A DNA stretch of 64,000 nucleotides, from assembly GCA_963774745.1 (NCBI GenBank), contig CAVZGE010000011.1, positions 372,001 through 436,000 on the forward strand, read 5' to 3'. Within the stretch, counting starts at the first letter, position 1. Every line of letters begins with the position of its first letter. The notes beneath the pieces were generated by a model. The model ran no database searches, was not told the DNA's origin, and saw only the letters and a list, made by a program, of their open reading frames with translations. Below are positions 1 to 8,744 of the stretch, piece by piece. This DNA comes from Prado023 sp963774745 (GTDB taxonomy: Bacteria > Actinomycetota > Actinomycetes > S36-B12 > CAIYMF01). A program made the translations under genes and the position numbers.

Positions 1-1238
1 TGCGGATGAACCCGCTGCAGGACATCGTCGTCGCCCTGCGCCCGATCATCCCCGAGCTGCCCTGGGAGCTGCCGAACGCGGTGCGGCCGCTCAACCCGAT
101 GATGCCCATCGGCGACACGACGATGTTCAACAACATCGACCCGCAGGGCAACCCCACCGCACCGATCACCAACAAGCTGGTCAACTTCGGGTGGGAGTAC
201 GTCTTCCACTGCCACATCCTGTCCCACGAGGAGATGGACATGATGCGACCGGTATCGGTGGCCACGCCGCCGGTGAAGCCGGACGGGCTCGCCTGCGTCG
301 GTCAGCCGGGACCGGTGGCAACGACGCGGCTCACGCTCACCTGGACGCGACAACTCGATCGCCGAGACCGCCTACCAGGTCCAGCGGCGGACACGGATCC
401 GGAGCACTGGACCAGTATCGGAGACGATCCGTGCAGCGCCGCTGGGACCGCACAACACCACGGGTGGCACCCTGTCCTTCACGGACACGACGTTCCGACA
501 GGAACTCGACGGCGTACTACTACCGGGTGGTCGCTCGAACACGGTCGGATACGGCGCGGAGTTCCCGAGCATGACGGTGACATCGGCCTCGGCTCCCGTG
601 ACCGTGACCGTCCGCACTCGCGGCACCGTCGAACTCTGGCGGCGACCTTCCAGTCCGGGCCCCAGATCACCCTCGACCTGGACCGACAACGCCACCAGCC
701 GAGACCGGCTTCCGGTCGCAGCGCGTCCATCAACGGTGGAACCTTCACCTGCTCGCCACGGCACGACGGCCGGGCCGGACCGGTGTCAACCACGTTCGTG
801 GACAGGACGTCCAGCTGGCGCCGAACACGACCTACAGCTATCGGGTCGCGGCTGACAGCCAGCCGGCCCGTCGGCCTGGTCGAACCTGCCCAGCGACTCA
901 CCGCCAGGGTTCCCGCAGCCCCGACGTCTCAGACGATCGTCGGCAACGGTGGCGAACCAGCGCAACAACCGTCGGGTGACCTGACCTGGACCGACAGCTC
1001 CACCAACGAGACGGGCTTCACGATCCAGCGGGCCACCAACGCCGACTTCACCGGCACGGGTCGCCACACAAACGTCGGCGCCAACATGACGACGTTCACG
1101 CAGTCAAGGCCTCGCCTCGGAACACCGACCTACTACTTCCGGATCCGAGCCAACAACGCGGTCAGCTCCTCGAGCCTGGTGGAGGTCAGCCCGAGCGATC
1201 CGCACGAATCCGTAGCACGGACGTCGACTGCAGGGTGA
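1..1238 (+). pseudogene. Multicopper oxidase C-terminus with fibronectin III tail, 5'-truncated and multiply frameshifted
   Basis: The first ~95 codons encode the last cupredoxin domain of a multicopper oxidase. The signature HCHILSHEEMDMM supplies type 1, 2 and 3 copper ligands and an axial Met (around nt 207-245). The N-terminal domains lie outside the window. Downstream the protein should continue into at least two fibronectin type III domains. Recognisable pieces (TAYQVQRR, STAYYYRVVA, LTWTDSSTNETGFTIQRA, TYYFRIRANN) appear in all three frames, so at least five or six indels lie between nt ~345 and ~1120. The frame that is open to nt 1238 is therefore not the true protein throughout. The parent enzyme would be an extracytoplasmic metal or phenol oxidase. 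The clustering of indels suggests poor sequence at a contig end or a decayed gene. Confidence 0.75.
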
Positions 1239-1249
1239 GGAGGCGGGCG

Positions 1250-1292
1250 CAGTGGTGGGGGGCCCACGAGACGGGCCCGGCGACCACCACTG
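1250..1292. terminator. Bidirectional terminator-like hairpin
   Basis: CAGTGGTGG (1250-1258) pairs perfectly with CCACCACTG (1284-1292), with an additional GGGCCC/GGGCCC pairing inside. It sits between the ends of the convergent multicopper oxidase fragment and the sixA-like gene. There is no T-tract, as is common in actinobacteria. Confidence 0.55.
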
Positions 1293-1358
1293 TGCCATGC
1301 AGCGCCCGCCCGGTGTCGGCTGTGGGGCGACGAGGGCCCCGTGCCGGGGTGGGGCGAC

Positions 1359-1826
1359 TCAGCCCCGGGCGACCTCGGGGGTGATCGCCCACGCCACGGC
1401 CCAGCCCCGCTCGACGGGCACCAGCTTCACCAGGCCGCCGTTGCGCACCGCCAGGACGTGGGCCCCGGGGTCACCGGTGACCAACGCGGAGGCGAGCCGG
1501 TCGAGGAAGGGCAGGTGACCGACGATCGCCAGCGACCCGACCGCCGACGGGTCGACCAGGGCAGCCACCGCCGCCTCCACGTCCGCGCCCGGAGCCAGGC
1601 CGTCGACGTGGCGCACGTCGGCACAGCCGAGCGCCTTGGCCAGGATCAGCGCGGACTCAACCGCCCGCAGCTTCCCGCTGTGCACGATCCGATCGATCCG
1701 CACGCCGCACGCCGCCGCGTGCCGGCTGACCACCTCGACGGATCGCTGGCCCACCTCGGACAGGGAGCGCGACGGGTCCAGCTCGGCGGGCATCGCCTCG
1801 CCGTGCTGCATCAGGTAGACGTCCAT
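1359..1826 (-). CDS. sixA: SixA-type phosphohistidine phosphatase (histidine phosphatase superfamily)
   Basis: A 155-residue protein of the length expected for the SixA branch of the histidine phosphatase superfamily, which removes phosphate from phosphohistidine. Residues 1-10 carry the catalytic loop as YLMQHGEA. QHG instead of RHG is common in the archaeal/actinobacterial SixA group, and the nucleophile His is retained. Further family landmarks are HSGKLRAVESA (about residue 49) and the second catalytic His in VGHLPFLDRLA (about residue 103). It starts 10 bp after the stop of the uridine phosphorylase gene on the same strand, so the two are probably co-transcribed. The cellular target cannot be read from the sequence. 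Confidence 0.88.
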   Translation of the reverse strand: MDVYLMQHGEAMPAELDPSRSLSEVGQRSVEVVSRHAAACGVRIDRIVHSGKLRAVESALILAKALGCADVRHVDGLAPGADVEAAVAALVDPSAVGSLAIVGHLPFLDRLASALVTGDPGAHVLAVRNGGLVKLVPVERGWAVAWAITPEVARG

Positions 1827-1836
1827 GGCCGGGCCC

Positions 1837-2730
1837 CTATCCCAGCGTGGCGGTCAGGTAGTGGAACAGCACGTCCCCGGAGCGCTCGCTGTAGGAGTGC
1901 AGCTCCTCGTGGCTGGCCGTCACCTGGTCGCCCTCGAGCCGGTTGAGCAGCGTCGTGCAGATCATCGCGAACCTCGGGAAGCCCCAGTGGTTGAGGTAGG
2001 CCGCAAGCATGGCGCCCTCCATCTCGATGTTGCGCACCCCCTCGGCGTTGATCCACTCCAGCCAGGCCATCTTCGACTCGGGGGTCTCCATGCACACCGC
2101 GCCGTCGAGGCGGAACTGCTCGAGGAAGAACTCGTTGCCGGCCACCGTCCGGCCCATCTCGACCGGGATCCCGGTCCCGGCGCTGGCCGCGACGATCGCC
2201 TGCGCCACATCGACCGGGAACGAGCTGTCGAAGCGGTACTCCCCCGACCCGCCCTTGAGCAGCCGGTACGGCCCGAGGTCGGCCATGACGCCCTCGGTGG
2301 TCACCACGACCGTCCCGCCGGGCAGGCCGACGCCGCCGCTGGTGCCGACCCGGGCCCAGAACACCTCCGACATCGCGGCGTGGTCCCCGCCCTTGAGGAA
2401 GAACACCATCCGCATGAGCTCCTGCACCGCGATGGACGCACTCGGCATGCCCATCCCGTGCGACGCGAACAGCACGCCGGCGCAGTAGCGCGTCACGAAG
2501 CGCTCCTCCTTGGGCAGGGACACGACCGGGGCGTCGCCGTGCAGGACGCTCCATCGCTGGGCGAACTCGTCGATGCGGTCGCCGGATCCGGCCAGGATGA
2601 TCGCCCGCACGTCGCGGAACCCCTCGAGGACGGGGTCGTCGCTGGCCACCCCGAAGTGGTAGTAGACGTCGACCCGCTCGCCGCTCAGGACGCCGTCGAG
2701 GAAGGCGTGGTTGATGTTGTCGTCGTGCAT
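1837..2730 (-). CDS. Uridine phosphorylase, animal UPP1-like
   Basis: A 297-residue nucleoside phosphorylase (PNP/UDP phosphorylase superfamily) predicted to split uridine into uracil and ribose-1-phosphate in pyrimidine salvage. Motifs include SHGMGMPSASI (substrate loop), RVGTSGGVGL (phosphate/ribose contacts), FRLDGAVC, GVRNIEMEG (ribose-binding Glu) and TLLNRLEGDQ. The last four match human UPP1 (RIGTSGGIGL, GRLDGALC, GVRNIEMES, TLLNRLEGDQ) much better than the shorter E. coli Udp. The full UPP1-like length and the N-terminal DPVLEGFRDVRAIILAGS segment agree with this. The gene heads a two-gene unit with the SixA phosphatase and is divergent from the methyltransferase gene. Confidence 0.9.
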   Translation of the reverse strand: MHDDNINHAFLDGVLSGERVDVYYHFGVASDDPVLEGFRDVRAIILAGSGDRIDEFAQRWSVLHGDAPVVSLPKEERFVTRYCAGVLFASHGMGMPSASIAVQELMRMVFFLKGGDHAAMSEVFWARVGTSGGVGLPGGTVVVTTEGVMADLGPYRLLKGGSGEYRFDSSFPVDVAQAIVAASAGTGIPVEMGRTVAGNEFFLEQFRLDGAVCMETPESKMAWLEWINAEGVRNIEMEGAMLAAYLNHWGFPRFAMICTTLLNRLEGDQVTASHEELHSYSERSGDVLFHYLTATLG

Positions 2731-2810
2731 GGGTCCTCCGAGGTGATGGCGGCGGGGGCCGCGACTCGACGCTATCGCCCCGGGCCATCGCCATGCACCA
2801 CACTGGGGCG

Positions 2811-3444
2811 ATGGATGCCTCAGGCTGGGACGAGCGGTACGCGGCGAGCACCGTGTGGTCCGGCGAGCCCAACTCGGCGCTGGTCGCGCACGTGAGCGGG
2901 CTGGCCACTCCCGCCGCGCCGGGCGGCACCGCGCGGACCGCCCTGGACCTCGGCTGCGGCGAGGGTGCGGACGCGCGCTGGCTGGCCGGCCAGGGGTGGG
3001 ACGTCACCGGCGTGGACTGGTCGGACGTGGCCCTGGGCAGGGCCCGCTCGGCGATCCGGGACGCAGGCCTGGACGCCACCTTCGTCCAGGGCGACGCGAC
3101 CGACCCGCGCTTCCTGGCCGGGCTCACCCCGACGGGCACCTTCGACCTGATCTCGCTGGCGTTCATCCATCCCGAGCCCGAGGATCGCGACAGCGCCTAC
3201 GCGCACCTGCCCGCACTCGTGGCGCCCGCTGGCCACCTGCTGGTGATCGCGCACGACCCCCAGCACGGCGAACGGGGTCTCGGCGGACCCCCAGCAGCCC
3301 GGCTGATGACCCCGGCAGGACATCATCGGCGCCCTGCACCTGCCCCCTGACTTCGAGGTGCTCGTCAGCCACGTCGAACAACGGGAGAGCGACGGCGAGG
3401 TCATCGCGCTGGACTCGGTCGTCCTGGTGCTCCGCGCAGGCTGA
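2811..3444 (+). pseudogene. Class I SAM-dependent methyltransferase, single frameshift
   Basis: A small Rossmann-fold methyltransferase of the TehB/thiopurine-methyltransferase-like type. The N-terminus WDERYAASTVWSGEPNSALV is characteristic, followed by the SAM motif LDLGCGEGADARWLA and the acidic motif VTGVDWSD. The reading frame continues normally to LMTP, where one extra base in the GC tract at nt 3313-3316 shifts it. The original C-terminus (DIIGALHLPPDFEVLVSHVEQ and onward) continues in frame +1 to the TGA at 3442-3444. Undoing that base gives about 210 residues, a normal length. The start may be the ATG at 2793 or 2811; the second begins directly with the conserved N-terminus. The substrate is unknown. 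Confidence 0.8.
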
Positions 3445-3467
3445 CCCCCTCGGCCCGGCGGGCCCGG

Positions 3468-4130
3468 TCACGCCCCTGCTGCCCGGTCCCACACCAGCGG
3501 GACGAAGACCACGTCGAGCAGCTTGCGCCGAGCCACGCCGTCAGCCACGCCGTCAGCCACGCGCTCGAGCACCACCAGCTCCTGCCCGCCGAACCACGCC
3601 GACGGCTCGCCCAGCGGGATCACCAGGCGCCCACCCCGGCGCCCCTCGCCAGGTGCACGCAGCTGTGCGAGCAGGGCCGGCGGAACGGTTGGTGTTGCCG
3701 CCGCGACCACGATCGCATCGAAGGGGGCTGCCTGCGGGCGGCCCGCGGACCCGTCGCCGCAGGACACGTCCACCTCGTACCCGAGCTCCGCGAGCGTCGC
3801 ACGCGCCGCATCGGCCAGCGTCGCGAGTCGTTCGATCGAATGGACCTGCGCACCGCACGCCGCGAGCACCGCCGCCTGGTAGCCGCTGCCCGTGCCGACG
3901 TCCAGGACCTGGTCGCCGGGTCCCACGGCGGCGGCCTCGGTCATCAGCGCGACCACGGTCGGCTGGGAGATCGTCTGGCCGTGCCCGATCGCCATGGCGT
4001 GGTCCTCCCAGGCACGGAAGGCCACCCCCGGGGGCACGAACCGGTCCCGCGGCACGGACATCAGCACGTCCACGACCCGCCTGCTTATCCCCTCCCGCAG
4101 GAGGTGCTCGCGCAGGTCGGCGGGGCGCAT
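3468..4130 (-). CDS. pcm: Protein-L-isoaspartate O-methyltransferase
   Basis: A 220-residue cytosolic repair enzyme that methylates L-isoaspartyl residues in damaged proteins with SAM. It shows the family motifs VPRDRFVPP, AMAIGHGQTISQP (substrate loop), the SAM motif VLDVGTGSGYQAAVLA, SIERLATLADAARATL, and the post-motif VAAATPTVPPALLAQL. I chose the ATG at 4130, 6 bp downstream of the preceding gene's stop. The frame is open farther upstream, but that part only overlaps the upstream gene and carries no conserved sequence. Near the C-terminus a 12-bp direct duplication produces VADGVADGVA. It lies tail-to-tail with the methyltransferase gene. Confidence 0.92.
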   Translation of the reverse strand: MRPADLREHLLREGISRRVVDVLMSVPRDRFVPPGVAFRAWEDHAMAIGHGQTISQPTVVALMTEAAAVGPGDQVLDVGTGSGYQAAVLAACGAQVHSIERLATLADAARATLAELGYEVDVSCGDGSAGRPQAAPFDAIVVAAATPTVPPALLAQLRAPGEGRRGGRLVIPLGEPSAWFGGQELVVLERVADGVADGVARRKLLDVVFVPLVWDRAAGA

Positions 4131-4135
4131 GGACG

Positions 4136-4798
4136 TCAGATCCAGCCGAGCTCGCTGAACTCCGGGAACAGCGAGCCATCGGCGGCCCACCAGTACACGC
4201 CCCATCCGATGAGCAGCACCAGCCCGACCCCGCCCACGACGAGCAGGAGCCGGGACACTGCAGCGGGCCGCCACAGGAACCCGCAGGCGGCCCCGGCCCC
4301 CAGGAACGCCAGCCCGAGCCACGGCACGCCACCCTCGATGTACGTGTTGACCAGCGTGACGGCCACGAGCAGGGCGACCAGCACGTCAACGACCCCGACC
4401 CGGAACTCCTGCGCCCGCAGCGCCCAGGCCATGGCCGACATGACCAGGAAGAGCCCGGCGTACCAGATGTAGTGGCTGACGACCTCGTCCCACAGGTGCA
4501 CGATGGACGCCTCGGCGACCACCGCGTCGGCCACGTTGCTCACCGAGTTCGCCGCCAGGTGCAGGCCGTGGCCGAGGGTGAAGGTGATGCCGCCGACCCC
4601 GAGCAGCACCCACTGGCCGCGCGAGGCCCCAGCACGCAGCAGCACCATCGCCGCGCATCCGAGGATCGCGAACGGCGTGAGCAGGTCGACCCAGTCGGCG
4701 ACACGGGTCTCACCGACGGACCCCAGGGGCTTGAACACGGTGCCGGCCTGCATGCCGATGATGACTGCCAGGGCGAACCACCCGAGCCAGCGACGCAT
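4136..4798 (-). CDS. Polytopic membrane protein of unknown function
   Basis: A 220-residue protein with about six or seven hydrophobic spans (for example LGWFALAVIIGMQAGTVF at the N-terminus, WVLLGVGGITFTLGHGLHL, HYIWYAGLFLVMSAMAWA and LLLVVGGVGLVLLIGWGVYWW). The Gly/His-rich LGHGLHLAANSV segment and WDEVVSHYIWYAG are reminiscent of small actinobacterial membrane proteins with intramembrane His residues, possible metal or haem ligands. I do not recognise a named family. Start chosen at the ATG at 4798 (MRRWLGW). The upstream continuation is Arg-rich and lacks membrane character. It ends 6 bp before pcm and could be in the same transcript. Confidence 0.65.
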   Translation of the reverse strand: MRRWLGWFALAVIIGMQAGTVFKPLGSVGETRVADWVDLLTPFAILGCAAMVLLRAGASRGQWVLLGVGGITFTLGHGLHLAANSVSNVADAVVAEASIVHLWDEVVSHYIWYAGLFLVMSAMAWALRAQEFRVGVVDVLVALLVAVTLVNTYIEGGVPWLGLAFLGAGAACGFLWRPAAVSRLLLVVGGVGLVLLIGWGVYWWAADGSLFPEFSELGWI

Positions 4799-4926
4799 GG
4801 CGAGCCTCCTGCCCTTCGGTCGTGCCGCGGGGACCTCCTCGGCACGAACCACGCTACGCCCGCCAGCCCGGCGCACGCCGAGCACGCACGCTCACGCGGC
4901 GCGCGCCTCAGGCGCGGCGCAGCGGG

Positions 4927-5946
4927 TCAGGCCCGGCGCACCTTCCGGCTGCCGGCGTCCCGGCGCACGGCATCGATCTGCGCGGCGGTCCCGATGACGA
5001 TGACCACGTCCCCGACCTTCAGGACGGCATCCGGCGACGGGTTGGTGCGGAACACCCCGCCCTCGCTCTGCCGCAGCGCGAGCAGCAGCGCCCCATCGCC
5101 CTCGTGCAGCCGGGTCTGGCGCACCGAGGAGCCCGCCAGGGACGATCCCTCGTGGACCACCACCTGCTCGAGGCGGAACTCGACCTCCTCGTCGTGCATC
5201 GCGACGTCGAGGAAGTCGGTGACGTGCGGCTGCAGCGCGAAGGCGGCGATGCGGTTGCCGCCGATCCGTTGCGGGTTGACCACGCGATCGGCTCCCGCGC
5301 GCAGCAGCTTCTGCTCCGTGTCGTCCACGCGGCTGCGGGCGATGATGACCAGGTTCGGGTTGAGCGCGCGGGCGGTCAGCGTGACGAACAGGCTGGAGGC
5401 GTCGGTGTCCAGGGTGGCCACGAGCACCCGAGCACGATCGACCCCGAGTCGGCGCAGGAACTCGTCGCGGGTGGCGTCCCCCTCCAGGTGCGGGTAGGGG
5501 CAGTCCTCGAGGCGCTCGCCCTCCGTGTCGCACACCACGACCGACTGCCCCGACTTGTGCAGCTGGTGGGCCGCCGCGCGCCCCACCCGCCCCCAGCCGC
5601 AGACGATGGCGTGGCTGTTCAGGGCCTCGATCTCCTTCTCCATGCGTCGCCTTCCCCACTCATTGCCCGCCCAGCCCTCGATGAGCAGCCCCAGCAGCGC
5701 ACTCAGCGTGTAGAGCACCACGCCGACCCCGACCAGGACGAACAGGATCGTGAACACCTTCTCGGCCGTCCCGAATGGTTGGACCTCGCGGAAGCCGATC
5801 GTGGTCACGGTCGTCACCGTCTGGTAGACGGCGTCCAGCGGGGAGAACCCCAGCAGGAAGTAGCCGACCGTGCCGACCAGGATCACGACCGCGAGCGCCA
5901 GGAGGCTGCGGCGCAGTCGCCGCGAGACGACGTCCCGGTCCGACAT
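4927..5946 (-). CDS. Two-TM potassium channel with cytoplasmic RCK (TrkA-N/TrkA-C) domains
   Basis: A 339-residue channel subunit. Residues ~14-33 and ~66-92 are the two membrane helices flanking a pore loop with the filter TTVTTIGFREV. After a charged linker comes a RCK_N Rossmann domain (AIVCGWGRVGRAAAHQL, then DTEGERLE and VLVATLDTDASSL), followed by a RCK_C domain (about residue 250 to the end, VKVGDVVIVIGT-like ending). It would form ligand-gated K+ channels with nucleotide or Ca2+ regulation through RCK. The second filter glycine (GYG/GFG) is replaced by Arg, a variant I believe recurs in actinobacterial channels. Start at the ATG at 5946. The yihY-like gene lies immediately upstream on the same strand. 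Confidence 0.88.
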   Translation of the reverse strand: MSDRDVVSRRLRRSLLALAVVILVGTVGYFLLGFSPLDAVYQTVTTVTTIGFREVQPFGTAEKVFTILFVLVGVGVVLYTLSALLGLLIEGWAGNEWGRRRMEKEIEALNSHAIVCGWGRVGRAAAHQLHKSGQSVVVCDTEGERLEDCPYPHLEGDATRDEFLRRLGVDRARVLVATLDTDASSLFVTLTARALNPNLVIIARSRVDDTEQKLLRAGADRVVNPQRIGGNRIAAFALQPHVTDFLDVAMHDEEVEFRLEQVVVHEGSSLAGSSVRQTRLHEGDGALLLALRQSEGGVFRTNPSPDAVLKVGDVVIVIGTAAQIDAVRRDAGSRKVRRA

Positions 5947-5987
5947 GGCCACGTGGCCATTGTGGTGGTGCGAGACCCCTGCGCGCG

Positions 5988-6995
5988 CTACGAGCCGGGC
6001 GCCGGCGCGTCCTGCCCGCTGGTCCCGGCGCTCCCGTCGGGCCTCGGCTCGACCGCGACCTCCGGCCTCGGCTCGAGCTCCTCGAGCGGGACGTCGGAGT
6101 CGCTGATCCCGGCGGCCAGGCAGGCGCTGGCGTACAGGACCAGCGACAGCAGCTGGAGGATGAACAGCACGGCGATCGGAGCCGCGAAGGCGCCGTACTG
6201 CGGCTTGTCGAGCGCCCAGGACATGATCGCGTCGAGCAGCTGCTTGATCAGCCCGACAGCGACCGCTCCGCAGATGGCTGCGATCAGCCGGGGTCGGCGA
6301 TGCGGACGGATCCCACCCAGATGGCCCAGCAGGATCCACAGGATCAGCACGTCGACGAGGAACCCGAGGATCAGGCCGAGGACGCTGATGATCGTGCGCG
6401 CCCCCGATCCGTCCCAGCCCACGGTCTCCAGGATCGGATCCGCCAGGCTGCTGGCGACCCCGGTCGCCACGAACGAGACCAGGATCAGGGGTGCGACGCA
6501 CACGAGGATCAGCAGGTGCCGCGCCTTGGCCTTCGCGAAGCTGCGCGGGTCCGGGGGCGCGCCGAGGATGAGGTGCATCGAGCTGCTGGCGCCGTTCACC
6601 GCCCCGAGGGTCGAGTACAGGAGCACGACCAGGCCGATGGTCCCGGCCGTGCGCCCGGCCGACCGGAGCTTCTGGGGGTCGATCCCCTCGTCGCCCACGA
6701 CTCCGGGGAAGGCGTTGTCCAGGGCCTCGGTCATCGTCGTGGACAGCTCGTCGGCGCCGAGCACCGCGATGATGCCGTACGCGAACGCCAGCAGGGCGAA
6801 CAGCGACAGGAACAGGTAGTACGCCGTCCCGTTGGCCAGGAGGCCGACGTTGCCGAATGAGTAGCGGCGCATCGCGCGGTACCCGATCCCGCCGACGGTC
6901 GTGCTGTCGAGTCGCTCGGCGAACGCCGGCACCTCCTTCGGTGGCGGGTCGATGCGGGTGCCGACGATCGGCGGCGGTGCGGCGGCGGAGGTCAT
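5988..6995 (-). CDS. YihY/BrkB-family integral membrane protein
   Basis: A 335-residue inner-membrane protein of the YihY/virulence-factor-BrkB family. The N-terminal cytoplasmic part ends at YRAMRRYSFGNVGLLANGTAYY, which matches the family's conserved entry into TM1. Six hydrophobic spans follow: FLSLFALLAFAYGIIAVLG, TIGLVVLLYSTLGAV, LLILVCVAPLILVSFVATGV, IISVLGLILGFLVDVLILWILL, LIAAICGAVAVGLIKQLL and APIAVLFILQLLSLVLYASACL. The family's biochemical function is not established. The C-terminus is an acidic, Pro-rich tail. It is followed closely by the K+ channel gene. Confidence 0.85.
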   Translation of the reverse strand: MTSAAAPPPIVGTRIDPPPKEVPAFAERLDSTTVGGIGYRAMRRYSFGNVGLLANGTAYYLFLSLFALLAFAYGIIAVLGADELSTTMTEALDNAFPGVVGDEGIDPQKLRSAGRTAGTIGLVVLLYSTLGAVNGASSSMHLILGAPPDPRSFAKAKARHLLILVCVAPLILVSFVATGVASSLADPILETVGWDGSGARTIISVLGLILGFLVDVLILWILLGHLGGIRPHRRPRLIAAICGAVAVGLIKQLLDAIMSWALDKPQYGAFAAPIAVLFILQLLSLVLYASACLAAGISDSDVPLEELEPRPEVAVEPRPDGSAGTSGQDAPAPGS

Positions 6996-7027
6996 GGGGG
7001 GACGCTATTGCCCCCGGTGCCCCGGAC

Positions 7028-8744
7028 TCAGCGCGAGGACCTGGCAGGGCGTGGCTCCCAGTGGAAGAACCGCCACGCCACCGCCAGCCCGATCCCGGTC
7101 CAGAGCACCAGCACGGCCAGGTGCCCCCAGAAGGCGCTGTCCAGGGCACCCCCGCTGGTCGCGGTGACCGCAGCGGCCACCGCGTGGCGAAGCGGGAACG
7201 TCCAGCCGACGGCGTTGAGGACCGTGGGCATCGCCTCGATCTGGATGAAGATGTCGGAGATGAACGACAGCGGCAGGAGGACCGACAGCGCCACCGCGAT
7301 CACGGCCTGGGGGCCGTCGACCAGCGAGACCAGGGCCAGGCCGCAGGCCGCGAAGCAGATGATGGCCAGGACGAACGTGAGCAGCGTGGCCGCCCACGTC
7401 GAGGGCGGCAGTGACGCGTCCAGGAACGCCACCGCGACGACGAAGACCAGCACCAGCGTGACCAGCCCCAGGGCCAGCGCGGCCAGGACCCGCCCCGCCA
7501 GGTAGACCATCGGGGGAAGCGGGGTGCCGCGCAGCCGCTTGAGGACACCCAGCGCCCGCTGCTCGGAGATCGCCCCCGGCAGGTTGACGAAGGCCATCGT
7601 GGCCACGCCGTAGATCGCGAACGCCGCGGCCAGGTACTGCGGCAGCGGCAGCCCGCCCCACTGGACATCGGAGCCGTAGATCGAGCGAGAAGGCCGTCAC
7701 CAGCAGGACCGGGAAGGCGATGGCGAAGAACACGGACATCGGGTCGCGCAGCACCTGCTGCGTGGCGTACCGCGTCTGCCCGAGGGCCAGGGCCCCGGCT
7801 CTGGCCCGGCCTGTGGGTCCTGCCTCCTGCACCGTGTCCGTGCGCAGCGGGATGCCGTCCACGGAGCCGAAGGGGCCCAGCGCCTGTTCCAGGTCGGCCT
7901 CGCCGGCGGGCGCCGGGGCGCGCTGCTCACCCGTGCCTGGCTCGCGCCCGGCGCGCGCACGCCCCGATCCGGGTTCCCACTGGAACCGGCGCCGCGCCAG
8001 GACCGCCCCCACGATCCCCCAGGCCGCCATCACGGCCAGGTCCCCCCAGCTGGGCGTCGTGGCGTCCACGTACGGGTTGAAGCCGGCGGCGGCCGGGTCC
8101 ACGAAGTGCTTGAGCGGGAAGAAGGTGGCCACCCGGTCCATCCATGCGGGCAGCTCCGTGAAGCCGAAGATCCCGGAGATGAACGACAGCAGGATCAGCG
8201 ACGCGTTGGCGAAGCCCTGGGCGGAGTTGGGCGTCGGGGCGATCGCGGCCACGGCCAGCCCCAGCGCGGAGAAGCACGCCATCCCCACGGCGAACGTCAG
8301 GACCAGGGCGGGCATGTTCGCCCAGATCACCTGGACCCCGTAGAACGCGACGCCGACGCCGATCATCACGACGGTGGCGATCATCGACACCCACATCGCC
8401 GACCCGATCCGTCCCGCGATGTGCAACGCCGGGGGCAGCGGGGTGCCGCGCAGCCGCTTGAGCACCCCGGACCCGCGCGCGTAGGCAAGTGCCATGGCCA
8501 GCGAGACGTAGCAGGCCATGCAGACGCCGAACACCGCGAACACCGGCGCGGTGAACTGGGCCAGGCGCAGCCCGGTGTCCTCGTCGATGACCGCGTTGCC
8601 GTAGAGCGCGCTGAGGATCACCAGGAAGCTCAGCGGGAAGACGATCGTGAAGAAGGCCGCCACCGGGGTGCGCCAGAAGCCGCGGTTGGCGTAGCGGACC
8701 TGGCCGCGGAGCATCGGTCCCCAGGTCGGGGCGGCACTAGCCAT
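7028..8744 (-). pseudogene. ABC-2 type permease, tandem two-domain fusion, single frameshift
   Basis: This gene encodes two consecutive ABC-2 permease domains of about six membrane spans each. Domain 1 (about residues 1-250) contains GVLKRLRGTPLPPALHIAGR and ends at RRRFQWEPG. Domain 2 repeats this with GVLKRLRGTPLPPMVYLAGR and ends at WRFFHWEPR. A variable hydrophilic linker joins them. In domain 2 one extra base near nt 7684 breaks the frame inside LVTAFS; the downstream frame (SIYGSDVQWGG and onward) is intact to the stop at 7028. Start ATG at 8744 overlaps the ATPase stop by 8 bp, so ATPase and permease form one exporter. It may export a drug, lipid or peptide; no substrate clue is visible. 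Confidence 0.82.

Noticed and set aside
2855..5497. 880-codon open frame on the + strand
   Set aside because: A GC-driven open frame over the methyltransferase, pcm and K+-channel genes; composition is Arg/Pro-rich shadow and no domain is recognisable.
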